A stretch of DNA of 15,804 nt. Origin: Candidatus Eiseniibacteriota bacterium. Lineage in GTDB: Bacteria > Eisenbacteria > RBG-16-71-46 > SZUA-252. The stretch spans positions 1 through 15,804 of the forward strand of contig JAEHDN010000140.1 of assembly GCA_016880395.1 (NCBI GenBank), read 5' to 3'. The position numbers and the translations under genes were made by a program. The notes beneath the pieces are model-generated. The model saw only the letters and a program-made list of their open reading frames with translations. It was not told the origin of the DNA and ran no database searches. Of the stretch, positions 6,727 through 13,517 are shown piece by piece (position 1 is the stretch's first letter; each line of letters begins with the position of its first letter).

Positions 6727-8067
6727 TTACTGATCAATCCAAGACGAAATCTCGTACTTGGACAGCATGCTCAGCTGCTGCAGCATCTCACTCGAATACA
6801 GCACCTTGATGTTACCGTTGACGACCGAGTTCCCCGCGATCGAGCCCTGCACGAGCAGCGCGCCCACGATGTTCTTCGCCGCGCCACCGCCCACCACGTC
6901 CACGTCGCCGAGGCAGATCACGACGCCTTCCCAGTTGATCGTGCCGCCCATCTGGAAGTTGCCGTCGATCACGAGGACGCCGGCCCCGGCCAAGTTACCC
7001 GAGACCATGAGGTCGCCCGTGATGTGGACGATCTTGAGATCGCCGAGGGAGCCCCATCCGGTGGAGCTCGGGTTGTTCTGATCGCCGATCAGGGTGATGT
7101 CGGCCATCTGGCTGAATCCGTCGGCCAGCGCCTGGATGTCCAGGTTCACGTTCGACGCCTGGACGCTCGGATCCGAGCCGGACCCCTGGATGTTGTCGAG
7201 CTGGGACGAATTGAGCGTGGTCGTGATGGTCGTGGGGTCGTAGGTCGTGGACACACCCGAGACCGGAGCGGCGCCCGTTACGGTGTCCCACGGAGCCGCG
7301 GCGAAGTGGTCATGTCCATCGATGTTGAAGGCCGCGCCGTTGAAGGTGATCGGACCTTCCGTGTAGACCGAGCCCGGGATCGGAGGCAGCGGCCACTTCA
7401 CGGCCTCCACCGTCACGATCTTGGTGCCAGCCCCCTGCCGGCCCGAGGCGGTCACGATGATTTCCGGGACCCCGCGCACGAGGTTCTCGCGCGGCGGCGT
7501 GCTGGGATTGTTGTCGTGGTCGCCGAAGCGCAGGATCTGGTTCGCTCCGTTCAGCTTGTACCGGACCTTGACCCACGGATAGTCGAGCCGGGCCGAGAGC
7601 GGCGTGATCGCGCCGTTGCGGGAGCCGGTCTCGGGATAGCGCTCACTCGTCTCGTCCACCGCGGCGTCGCCGTCGTTGTCGAGACCGTCGCTCGTGGTCG
7701 CGCTCGCGTTCGGATCGAGCCCGGAGTTCCCCGGATCCATGATGACGTACCGACCCCAGCCAGGCGTGTACGTTGGGCCTGGCTCGGCCAGGCCCCAGTG
7801 CGGCGGGCCGAGCTGGCTCGTGTTCGAGGACATCCGCAGCAGGACCTCGGTGATGCCCGCCTCGGCGTGCTGGAAGGCCTCGCTGTCGATCGCCTGGTTG
7901 CTCGCGATCTGCTTTTCACCCTTCGTCACCGCGACGTAGGAAATGCCGAGCGACGTGAGCAGGAAGAGCACGAGGAGGACCACGACGAGCGTGTTCCCCG
8001 CCTCCGTCCCGCGTTCCGGCCACCTGTACGAACGATCGATGCATCGCATCGGAATCACCCTTTCCAT
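6727..8067 (-). CDS. PilX/GspK-like minor pilin with beta-solenoid-like C-terminal domain (second copy)
   Basis: About 446 residues. The PilX N-terminal signature is clear: a basic leader, EAG^NTLVVVLLVLFLLTSLG as cleavage site plus helix, then KGEKQIASNQAIDSEAFQHAEAGI. Position +5 of the mature protein is Val, not Glu, as in GspK, which caps pseudopilus tips. The middle carries a metal-loop-like motif DGLDNDGDAAVDE and a conserved block RFGDHDNNPSTPP with IDGHDH. The last 100 residues repeat VxGxL/GDVDV-type short strands, suggesting a beta-solenoid, and close with VLYSSE and KYEISSW. It is clearly paralogous to the gene just upstream. The start is uncertain: ATG 8067 (14 nt after the upstream stop) or ATG 8049 (preceded by AAGGGTGAT). 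It is the last gene of the minor-pilin operon. The role is inferred as initiation/tip complex. Confidence 0.85.
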   Translation of the reverse strand: MERVIPMRCIDRSYRWPERGTEAGNTLVVVLLVLFLLTSLGISYVAVTKGEKQIASNQAIDSEAFQHAEAGITEVLLRMSSNTSQLGPPHWGLAEPGPTYTPGWGRYVIMDPGNSGLDPNASATTSDGLDNDGDAAVDETSERYPETGSRNGAITPLSARLDYPWVKVRYKLNGANQILRFGDHDNNPSTPPRENLVRGVPEIIVTASGRQGAGTKIVTVEAVKWPLPPIPGSVYTEGPITFNGAAFNIDGHDHFAAAPWDTVTGAAPVSGVSTTYDPTTITTTLNSSQLDNIQGSGSDPSVQASNVNLDIQALADGFSQMADITLIGDQNNPSSTGWGSLGDLKIVHITGDLMVSGNLAGAGVLVIDGNFQMGGTINWEGVVICLGDVDVVGGGAAKNIVGALLVQGSIAGNSVVNGNIKVLYSSEMLQQLSMLSKYEISSWIDQ

Positions 8068-8081
8068 CCGCCGTCCCTGAA

Positions 8082-9365
8082 TTACCGCTCGTGCCACGAG
8101 GCAAGCGTGTACTTGCCCATGGCCAGGGCGGCATTGACCGCCTCCGAGGAGTAGAAGACGCGCGCCGATCCGCCCAGCGCCGAGGCGTTGACCAGAGATC
8201 CCTGGTAGATCACGCCTCCGAGGATGCGCGCCACGTCGGCCGGGCCGCCTCCGGCGACCCGGATGTCACCAGTCACGATGACGATCCCGCTGAACGACGA
8301 GCCACCGCCCATTGTGAGACTGCCGTTGACCATCAGAATTCCAGCGCCGTTCCACGCGCCCTGCACCGAGAGGTCTCCCTGGACGGTCGTGACCATCGGC
8401 TGGTCCAGGGTCCCCAAGGTGGGCGAGCCGCTCGTGAACGTCGTGTTCCCGGTGAAGGACTTGTCCGCCGCGGCCGTGAGCGAGGTCCAGAGGGCGTTGA
8501 AGTCGTACGTGTAGCTCGCCTTGTCGACGCTGTTGTCGCCCTCGGTTCCGGTGACGTTGTCCTGCTGCTGGATCTGCAGCGTCGCGTCGGAAGTCTGTCC
8601 CTCCGTGAGGATCGCCCTCACCCCAGGAGCGCTCGAGATCGTGTCGTAGGGCGCATCCGCGTCGTGGTCGTGGCCGTCCAGGAGGAAGGCGTTGCCGTTG
8701 ACCGCCAGCGACCCTCCGGCCCACATCGTCGCGTTCACCTCGAGGAGCGGGAATCGGACAGCCTCGGCCTCGATCACCTTCTGTGCGGCGCCGCGCTCGC
8801 CCGCCGCCGAGACGCGGAGCACCGGATCGCCGTAGGTGAAGTTCTCCTGGGGCGGCGTGCTCGGGTTCTGGTCGGCATCTCCGAACCGGACCAGCTGCCC
8901 CCCCTGGGTCTTGTACTCGACGCGCACGAAGGGATACCGGAGCGCGTTCTGACCCGTTTGCTTGGTCGGGACCTCCGGGTAACGCTCCCCCGCTTCGTCG
9001 ATCTGGCTGTTTCCATTGTTGTCCATTCCGTCGGAGGCCAGGCCGGCCGCGTCCGGATCCTGGGCGCTGGCGCCGTTCTGGATCACGATGTACTTGCCCC
9101 ATCCGGCCGCCGGCGTGGCGGGACCGATGTAGTTCACGCTGTCCTTCGGATAGGACATCCGGTAGATCCCTTCGGTCAGACCGGCCTCGGCCGTGTAGAA
9201 CGCCGCGCTCGCGATGACCGCGTTTCCCGAGATCTGCTTCTCGGACCGCGTCACGGCGATGTACGCCACCGCTGCCGACGACAGGACCATCAGCACGAGG
9301 AGCGCCACCACCATGGCATTGCCCGCATCCGCGATTCGGGCCGGGGTCACGCGAGCGTTCGTCAC
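8082..9365 (-). CDS. PilX/GspK-like minor pilin with beta-solenoid-like C-terminal domain (first copy)
   Basis: About 427 residues from GTG 9365, which overlaps the pilW-like stop as GTGA; the frame is open further upstream but only as a shadow of pilW. Leader and helix read ADAG^NAMVVALLVLMVLSS, followed by SEKQISGNAVIASAAFYTAEAGL, the PilX_N pattern. Glu5 is replaced by Val. The middle has DGMDNNGNSQIDE, then RFGDADQNPSTPP and LLDGHDHDADAPYDT, blocks shared with the downstream copy. The C-terminal part (VQGDLSV, MVNGSLTMGG, VTGDIRVAGGG, YQGSLV) is a run of short strand-turn units like a beta-solenoid, ending in VFYSSE and KYTLASW. The two copies are diverged tandem duplicates. PilX-type proteins help prime assembly and sit near the tip, so a surface-exposed tip module is plausible. 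Confidence 0.87.
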   Translation of the reverse strand: MTNARVTPARIADAGNAMVVALLVLMVLSSAAVAYIAVTRSEKQISGNAVIASAAFYTAEAGLTEGIYRMSYPKDSVNYIGPATPAAGWGKYIVIQNGASAQDPDAAGLASDGMDNNGNSQIDEAGERYPEVPTKQTGQNALRYPFVRVEYKTQGGQLVRFGDADQNPSTPPQENFTYGDPVLRVSAAGERGAAQKVIEAEAVRFPLLEVNATMWAGGSLAVNGNAFLLDGHDHDADAPYDTISSAPGVRAILTEGQTSDATLQIQQQDNVTGTEGDNSVDKASYTYDFNALWTSLTAAADKSFTGNTTFTSGSPTLGTLDQPMVTTVQGDLSVQGAWNGAGILMVNGSLTMGGGSSFSGIVIVTGDIRVAGGGPADVARILGGVIYQGSLVNASALGGSARVFYSSEAVNAALAMGKYTLASWHER

Positions 9366-11593
9366 GGGACGATGAGGGACGCGTATGGGTTCATGTAGAT
9401 CACCAGATCTCCGGTGCTCGCGCTCGTCGCCGTGCCCGCGACGATGTCCGCGAGCGGGTCCGTGTCCGGGCTGTCCTGCGAGCACTGGAGCTTGCCGACC
9501 GCGACCGCGTTGACCGAGCCGCCCGCGTTCGCGTCGGCCCAGCTGAAGACGTTCGGGATGATCGCCCCGCCTGTCGCGTTGGGATCGCAGAAGAACACCT
9601 GGACCGCCGGCGGGGTCGCGCCGCCCGCGCCGGAGGTGCCGACCACGATGTCGTTCGAGACGTTGCCGTAGTCGATGTGGCCGATCGCGACCGAGATCGC
9701 CGGGCCCGGGGTCGCCTGCTCGTCCCTTCGGGTCAGCGCGCCGATGATGATGCCGCTATTCCTCCAGAACTCGACCTTGCCCGTTGTGGCTCCCGTGCGC
9801 ACGGCCGTGATCACGTCCGGGTTGCTGTCAGCGTCCATCCGACCGAGGGCGATCGCGTACACCGAGCCTCCGGCGGCGACCGTGTAGGTCGTCGTGAACC
9901 GCCGGATGGAGAGCGCGTTGCTGTAGAAGATGTCGATGTTCCCGGACGTGTCCGCGGTGTTGGTCTTGGTGCCCGCGACGACGTCCGGGTATCCGTCGGC
10001 ATTCATGTCGCGAATCGCGACGCTCCGGACCTCTCCGCTCGCCGCGTAGACGTCGAGAGATGCGGTGTGGGTGTAGTTGCCAGCGCCGTCGCCCCACCAG
10101 ATCTCGATCTTGCCCTGGTTCGAGGCGGTCTTCGTCCCGAGCACGACGTCCGGGGAGCCGTCCTCATTCAGATCGCCCACGGCAAGCCCCTTGACCTCGC
10201 CCGTCCCCGGGTTGTCCCAGTACTGGGAGTTCGGGGCGGCGGGGTTCGTGGTGGTGCCGACCTTGCCTGGCACCTGCCCCACATAGCCGAAGGCCTGGTT
10301 CTGCCACACCTGGAACCGCCCCACGTTGGTCCCCGTCGTCACGCCCGCGAGGACGTCCCGGTCCTCGACGTTCGAATTGTCGACGTTCGCGGCGGCCAGC
10401 ACCGGGATGTCGAACGAGGCGTTGCCGAGGTAGCTCTCCGTCTGCCGGAACCACACGTTCCCCGTGTACCGGTCCGGCTGACCGTTCCACCAGACGCGGA
10501 TGTTGGCAACGCCGCTCGCGCGGGTGCCGACCACGATGTCGAGATCGTGCTGATTGTCCTGGGTCGTCTGGGAGCCTTCCTGGTCGTCGTTCTCGTCCAG
10601 GTCCGCGAGGGCGAGCGCGAGAACGCGGTCGGTCGGAATGTGGATCGGAGGCTGGCTCGGCGGGAGTCCCGTCCCGGTTCCCGTGCCCGAGCCCGTGCCG
10701 GTGCCGCTGGCGGTGCCCGTGCCGGAGCCACTGGCGGTGCCCGTGGCGGTGCCGCTGGCGGTGCCCGAGCCCGTACCGGTGCCGGTCGCACCGGTATTCG
10801 CGGCCGTGAACTGATTCGCCTGGGCAAGGAACGGGAAGTTACGGGGCTCGACCGAGGTCGCGATCGTGACGCGATCGTAGCCGCCGGTCTGCACGTTCTT
10901 CTGCTTCGTCTCGGTCACCATGCTCACGAGGACCGTCTTGACCCGGCTGGCCGTGCCCGGCCCGGGCGGAACGCCGAGGTCCGCGCTCGCCACGGTCTTG
11001 CCGTAGAAGGCGCCCGCCGCATCGTTCGAGGTGCCCGCCTTCAGCTCCAGCGCGATGCTGTTCACGTCTCGGTAGGAGAAGAGAGGCACGTTCTTCGCCG
11101 TGATGTTGTCGGCCGTCCGCTGGGTGAGGCCGTAGGCCACGATTTCGCCCTGGCCCGAGACGGGGTTGGCGAGCGAATCCGCGTTCGTTCCCGCCTTGCG
11201 GCGAAGGACGAAGTCGTACGGGTTGGCGCTCCCCGCGATCAGGGGATCGCTCGTGTTGGGATCGAGGAAGTACGTCACGACCTCACCCATGTCGATCTGC
11301 CGGTTGCCGTTCGTGTCGAGCGCGAACGTCACGCGGTACTGGGATCCGACGACGATCGAGGGCTGCGTCGAGGGGTCGATCCCGTATCCCGCCGACCGGA
11401 GCTCGCGGGCGATCAGGTCGACGCCGCTGCGGGCGTTCTGGCTGGCCTCGGCCAGCTCGATTCCGACCTGCTGGGACTTCTCGCCGCGCACGTAGATCTC
11501 GTAGATCGAGCCGATCACGAGCGCGAAGAGAACCAGCGCGATCGTGACCTCGACCAGGGTGAAGCCTGGGCTTCGATGCGTTCGGTGGGCCAT
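9362..11593 (-). CDS. PilW/GspJ-like minor pilin fused to a seven-repeat FG-GAP/VCBS beta-propeller
   Basis: 743 residues, about three times a usual PilW. Residues 1-10 are the leader, with cleavage SPG^FTLVEV and Glu5 present. The helix and a PilW-like head (RSGVDLIARELRSAGYGID, then DTNGNRQIDMGEVVTYFL) run to about 265. A Gly-Thr/Ser/Ala linker spans about 267-309. From about 320 to the end there are seven FG-GAP-like units of about 55-60 residues, each with a strand, an Asp-rich loop and a (D)(I/V)VxG turn. Calcium-type loops are clearest in units 3-5: DLNEDGSPDVV, DMNADGYPDVV, MDADSNPDVI. The last unit ends at the C-terminus, so the propeller looks complete. ATG 11593 follows GAGGTGAT; GTG 11596 is an alternative. 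It is likely a pilus-tip adhesin combining the roles of PilW and the PilY1 propeller; that function is inferred. Confidence 0.92.
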   Translation of the reverse strand: MAHRTHRSPGFTLVEVTIALVLFALVIGSIYEIYVRGEKSQQVGIELAEASQNARSGVDLIARELRSAGYGIDPSTQPSIVVGSQYRVTFALDTNGNRQIDMGEVVTYFLDPNTSDPLIAGSANPYDFVLRRKAGTNADSLANPVSGQGEIVAYGLTQRTADNITAKNVPLFSYRDVNSIALELKAGTSNDAAGAFYGKTVASADLGVPPGPGTASRVKTVLVSMVTETKQKNVQTGGYDRVTIATSVEPRNFPFLAQANQFTAANTGATGTGTGSGTASGTATGTASGSGTGTASGTGTGSGTGTGTGLPPSQPPIHIPTDRVLALALADLDENDDQEGSQTTQDNQHDLDIVVGTRASGVANIRVWWNGQPDRYTGNVWFRQTESYLGNASFDIPVLAAANVDNSNVEDRDVLAGVTTGTNVGRFQVWQNQAFGYVGQVPGKVGTTTNPAAPNSQYWDNPGTGEVKGLAVGDLNEDGSPDVVLGTKTASNQGKIEIWWGDGAGNYTHTASLDVYAASGEVRSVAIRDMNADGYPDVVAGTKTNTADTSGNIDIFYSNALSIRRFTTTYTVAAGGSVYAIALGRMDADSNPDVITAVRTGATTGKVEFWRNSGIIIGALTRRDEQATPGPAISVAIGHIDYGNVSNDIVVGTSGAGGATPPAVQVFFCDPNATGGAIIPNVFSWADANAGGSVNAVAVGKLQCSQDSPDTDPLADIVAGTATSASTGDLVIYMNPYASLIVP
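10668..10795 (-). repeat. In-frame hexanucleotide-based repeat coding a Gly-Thr/Ser linker
   Basis: About 128 bp of degenerate 6-nt units (GGCACC/GGCACG/GGCTCG/GGCAGC types on the minus strand, with larger 24-30 nt periods) encode alternating Gly-Thr, Gly-Ser and Ala-Ser dipeptides. Any unit gain or loss keeps the frame, so the linker could vary in length between strains without breaking the gene. Confidence 0.8.
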
Positions 11594-11600
11594 CACGGTT

Positions 11601-11608
11601 ATCACCTC
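11601..11608 (-). promoter_or_regulatory. Ribosome binding site of the pilW-FG-GAP gene
   Basis: GAGGTGAT on the minus strand matches the anti-Shine-Dalgarno over eight bases. It is placed to serve ATG 11593 or GTG 11596, and it argues against the longer frame start at 11647 inside pilV. Confidence 0.6.
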
Positions 11609-11633
11609 GTGGCTGCGGCGTTCCGTGCCGGGG

Positions 11634-12044
11634 TCATTTGGAGACATAGCTCGTCAGCGCCGTGGACTGGGTTCCATGGGAGTCGATCCACCGGCTCGTG
11701 ACGGCGATCTTCTTGCACCCTGCCATCGGAACCGAGTCGGTCACGGTCCAGGTGCGTGCGAACACCGACGTCGTGTCCGTGAACGTGCCCGGGGTCAGGG
11801 CGAGGAAGGGCGTGCCCTTCAACTCCTCCATCTTGACCTGCGCGGCCATCAGGCCGGAGGTCAGCACGCGGCTCTGGCTCACGCCGCGCGTGCCCGCGGG
11901 GATCATCGCGGCCACCGCCATGATGCCGACGGCCAGGAAGGTCAGCGCGAAGATGACCTCGATCAAGCTGAAGCCACCGTCCGCGGCGCGAATCCCGCGG
12001 CCGGTCTGTCGGTGTTCCAGGTGATGCGCATGCCTCAGGGTCAT
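11634..12044 (-). CDS. pilV: PilV/GspI-like minor pilin
   Basis: A 136-residue class III prepilin. After a 24-residue leader the cleavage site is ADGG^FSLIEV, with Glu5 at residue 29, followed by the helix IFALTFLAVGIMAVAAMIPAG. The LAVGIMAVAA motif and the following QSRVLTSGLMAAQVKMEELK are characteristic of PilV/GspI. The short globular part (about 70 residues) ends in a strand-rich region. ATG 12044 overlaps the fimT stop as ATGA; the frame runs on upstream to 12290 only as a shadow of fimT. PilV-type pilins join PilW, PilX and FimT/FimU-type subunits in the complex that primes pilus assembly. The order H-I-J-K in this operon matches that of type II secretion pseudopilins. Forty bases separate it from the pilW-like gene. 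Confidence 0.9.
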   Translation of the reverse strand: MTLRHAHHLEHRQTGRGIRAADGGFSLIEVIFALTFLAVGIMAVAAMIPAGTRGVSQSRVLTSGLMAAQVKMEELKGTPFLALTPGTFTDTTSVFARTWTVTDSVPMAGCKKIAVTSRWIDSHGTQSTALTSYVSK

Positions 12045-12547
12045 TGGACCGTCACCATCCCCGTGGGACGGACTACCGAGAGCGACCGGGTGTATCCGTC
12101 CGAGTTCGAGAAGATCACGCTCCCCGACACGCTCGCGCTTCCGTTCGGCTGGAACGTGAGCGAATCCGAAGGGAACGGGTTCGTCGTGGAGTTCGTCACG
12201 GTCACCCAGATCGGTAGCGGCTGGGGATCGGAATGCTTCTCCGTGCCGTCCTCGACGCCATCGTTGTCGTCGTCGTCCCACCAGCCCCACCCCTCGGGCG
12301 AGTGGCTGTGGTAGACGATGTAGTTGTTGTTCTCCGTGATCGCGCGCTGCCGGACCACACGGACGGTCGTGGCGAGGATCTGGACCTGGTTGTTGAGGTC
12401 CATGCTACGCATGAACTTGTTGAAGCCCGGGAGCGCGACCGCGCTGACGATCCCGAAGATCACCAGCACGACCATCAGCTCCATGAGGCTGAACCCGCTC
12501 TCGGGGGCGTCCAGGCCGCCCGGCGCGGGTGTCCACGCGTGCGTCAT
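12041..12547 (-). CDS. fimT: FimT/GspH-like minor pilin
   Basis: 168 residues. The leader is 18 residues, with cleavage PESG^FSLMELMVVLVIFGI and Glu5 at residue 23. After the helix come LPGFNKFMRSMDLNNQVQILATTVRVVRQRAITENN, the standard GspH/FimT pattern, then a small beta domain. An Asp-rich loop (WDDDDNDGVEDGTE) interrupts the beta domain and resembles a calcium site. The C-terminal block FQPNGSASVSGSVIFSN is typical of GspH domains (fxpxGxxxxxGxixl). ATG 12547 is fixed by GGAGG 6 nt upstream; the open frame to 12730 crosses the sigma-54 promoter and is not coding. It is the first gene of the five-gene minor-pilin operon and overlaps pilV by 4 bp. The family is certain; FimT versus FimU/GspH naming is arbitrary. 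Confidence 0.9.
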   Translation of the reverse strand: MTHAWTPAPGGLDAPESGFSLMELMVVLVIFGIVSAVALPGFNKFMRSMDLNNQVQILATTVRVVRQRAITENNNYIVYHSHSPEGWGWWDDDDNDGVEDGTEKHSDPQPLPIWVTVTNSTTNPFPSDSLTFQPNGSASVSGSVIFSNSDGYTRSLSVVRPTGMVTVQ

Positions 12548-12553
12548 CGTCTG

Positions 12554-12558
12554 CCTCC
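12554..12558 (-). promoter_or_regulatory. Ribosome binding site of fimT
   Basis: Perfect GGAGG, 6 nt before ATG 12547. It decides the start against upstream in-frame ATGs at 12577 and 12730. Confidence 0.75.
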
Positions 12559-12590
12559 ATCCAAGTGATACGAGCATCACGTCCAACGAA

Positions 12591-12606
12591 CGCAAGGGAC
12601 ATGCCA
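12591..12606 (-). promoter_or_regulatory. Sigma-54 (RpoN) -24/-12 promoter of the minor-pilin operon
   Basis: The minus strand reads TGGCATGTCCCTTGCG. GG (12605-12604) and GC (12593-12592) are spaced exactly 10 nt, and the sequence shares TGGCATG-N4-TTGC with the promoter of pilM. The predicted start is near 12580, giving a leader of about 33 nt before fimT ATG 12547 that contains the GGAGG site. It lies in the 193-bp gap after pilD. Confidence 0.7.
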
Positions 12607-12740
12607 CGGTCGAACCCACGCAGGGAGCGTGCGCTGCGCGGGCGAGCGGGCCGAATCGAAGGGACTTCCCCCATTCCGTGGCGGGATCGAGCCAGCCGCG
12701 GAGCCGGTCGAGCGGCGCGTGGCCATGCATCGTGCACGCG

Positions 12741-13517
12741 TCACGGCACGAGTGATCGATACCACCCGTAGAGCGTGTCGCCGTAGAGAAGCAGCGCGAT
12801 GGCCGCCGGAGCGAGGAAGGTGCCGAACGGAATCGCCGTCCGCCGCGATCCCTTGCCGCGGGCGATCAGGAGCGCGCCGAAGAGCGAGCCCGCGAAGGAC
12901 GCCAGGAAGATCGCGCCAAAGACCCCGCCCGTGCCCAGGAAGGCGCCCATCATGGCCGCGAGCTTCACGTCACCGCCCCCCATGCCCGGCACGCCGGTCG
13001 CTCGCTCGTAGGCGTAGCCCACGAGCCAGAGGCTCGCGCCTCCGACGAACGCGCCGAGGAGCGCCGCCCCGAGGCCGGGCGGGCCGAAGAGGCTCGCCGC
13101 GAGGCCCACCCCCACGCCCGGGATCGTGAGGGCATCGGGAATCGTCTGCGTATCGAGATCGATCCAGGTCACCGCGAGGAGGGTGAGGACGAACGCCGCC
13201 TGCGGCACGAGGAGCGCCGGATGCTCCACGCGCTGCACGAGCGCGGCCAGGAGGAAGCCCGCCGTGAGCTCGACCAGGGGATAGCGCCAGGGGATGCGTG
13301 CGCGACAATCGCGGCAGCGTCCCCGGAGGAGGATCCAGGAGAGAACGGGGATGTTGTCCCACGGGCGGATCGCGGCCTTGCACCGGGGGCATCGGGACGG
13401 CGGCGAGACGATCGACTGCCGCTTCGGCAGCCGCGCGATCACCACGTTGAGGAAGCTTCCCAGCACGAGGCCGAGGACGAATGCGGCCCCCGTGACGAAC
13501 GCCGAGCCCGGGATCAC
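12741..13517 (-). CDS. pilD: Prepilin peptidase / N-methyltransferase PilD
   Basis: 258 residues from GTG 13517, which overlaps the upstream stop as GTGA and has GGAGG 6 nt ahead. The N-terminal methyltransferase-type domain shows LGSFLNVVIARLP (about 19-31) and the zinc tetracysteine C43-x2-C46 and C68-x2-C71 around the conserved RPWDNIPVLSW. The peptidase domain has both catalytic aspartates: D120 in WIDLDTQTIPD and D183 in GMGGGDVKL. About eight helices are predicted. It cleaves the leader after Gly and methylates the new N-terminus of class III (type IVa) pilins, such as the five encoded next door. The upstream part of the open frame (to 14105) is a shadow of the TPR gene. Assignment is certain; all key residues are present. 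Confidence 0.97.
   Translation of the reverse strand: MIPGSAFVTGAAFVLGLVLGSFLNVVIARLPKRQSIVSPPSRCPRCKAAIRPWDNIPVLSWILLRGRCRDCRARIPWRYPLVELTAGFLLAALVQRVEHPALLVPQAAFVLTLLAVTWIDLDTQTIPDALTIPGVGVGLAASLFGPPGLGAALLGAFVGGASLWLVGYAYERATGVPGMGGGDVKLAAMMGAFLGTGGVFGAIFLASFAGSLFGALLIARGKGSRRTAIPFGTFLAPAAIALLLYGDTLYGWYRSLVP

Noticed and set aside
10668..10795. CRISPR-like array
   Set aside because: The units are 6-30 nt, contiguous, without spacers, and in frame within a coding region.
10554..10814. Plus-strand frame with Val-Pro/Glu-Pro repeats
   Set aside because: It is the reverse reading of the Gly-Thr/Ser linker repeat; it has no ribosome site and no context for a separate gene.
9677..11701. Plus-strand open frame of 674 codons opposite the pilW-propeller gene
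   Set aside because: It is a shadow frame: the opposite strand has a coherent prepilin plus FG-GAP protein, and this one is Arg/Val/Asp-rich with no domain.
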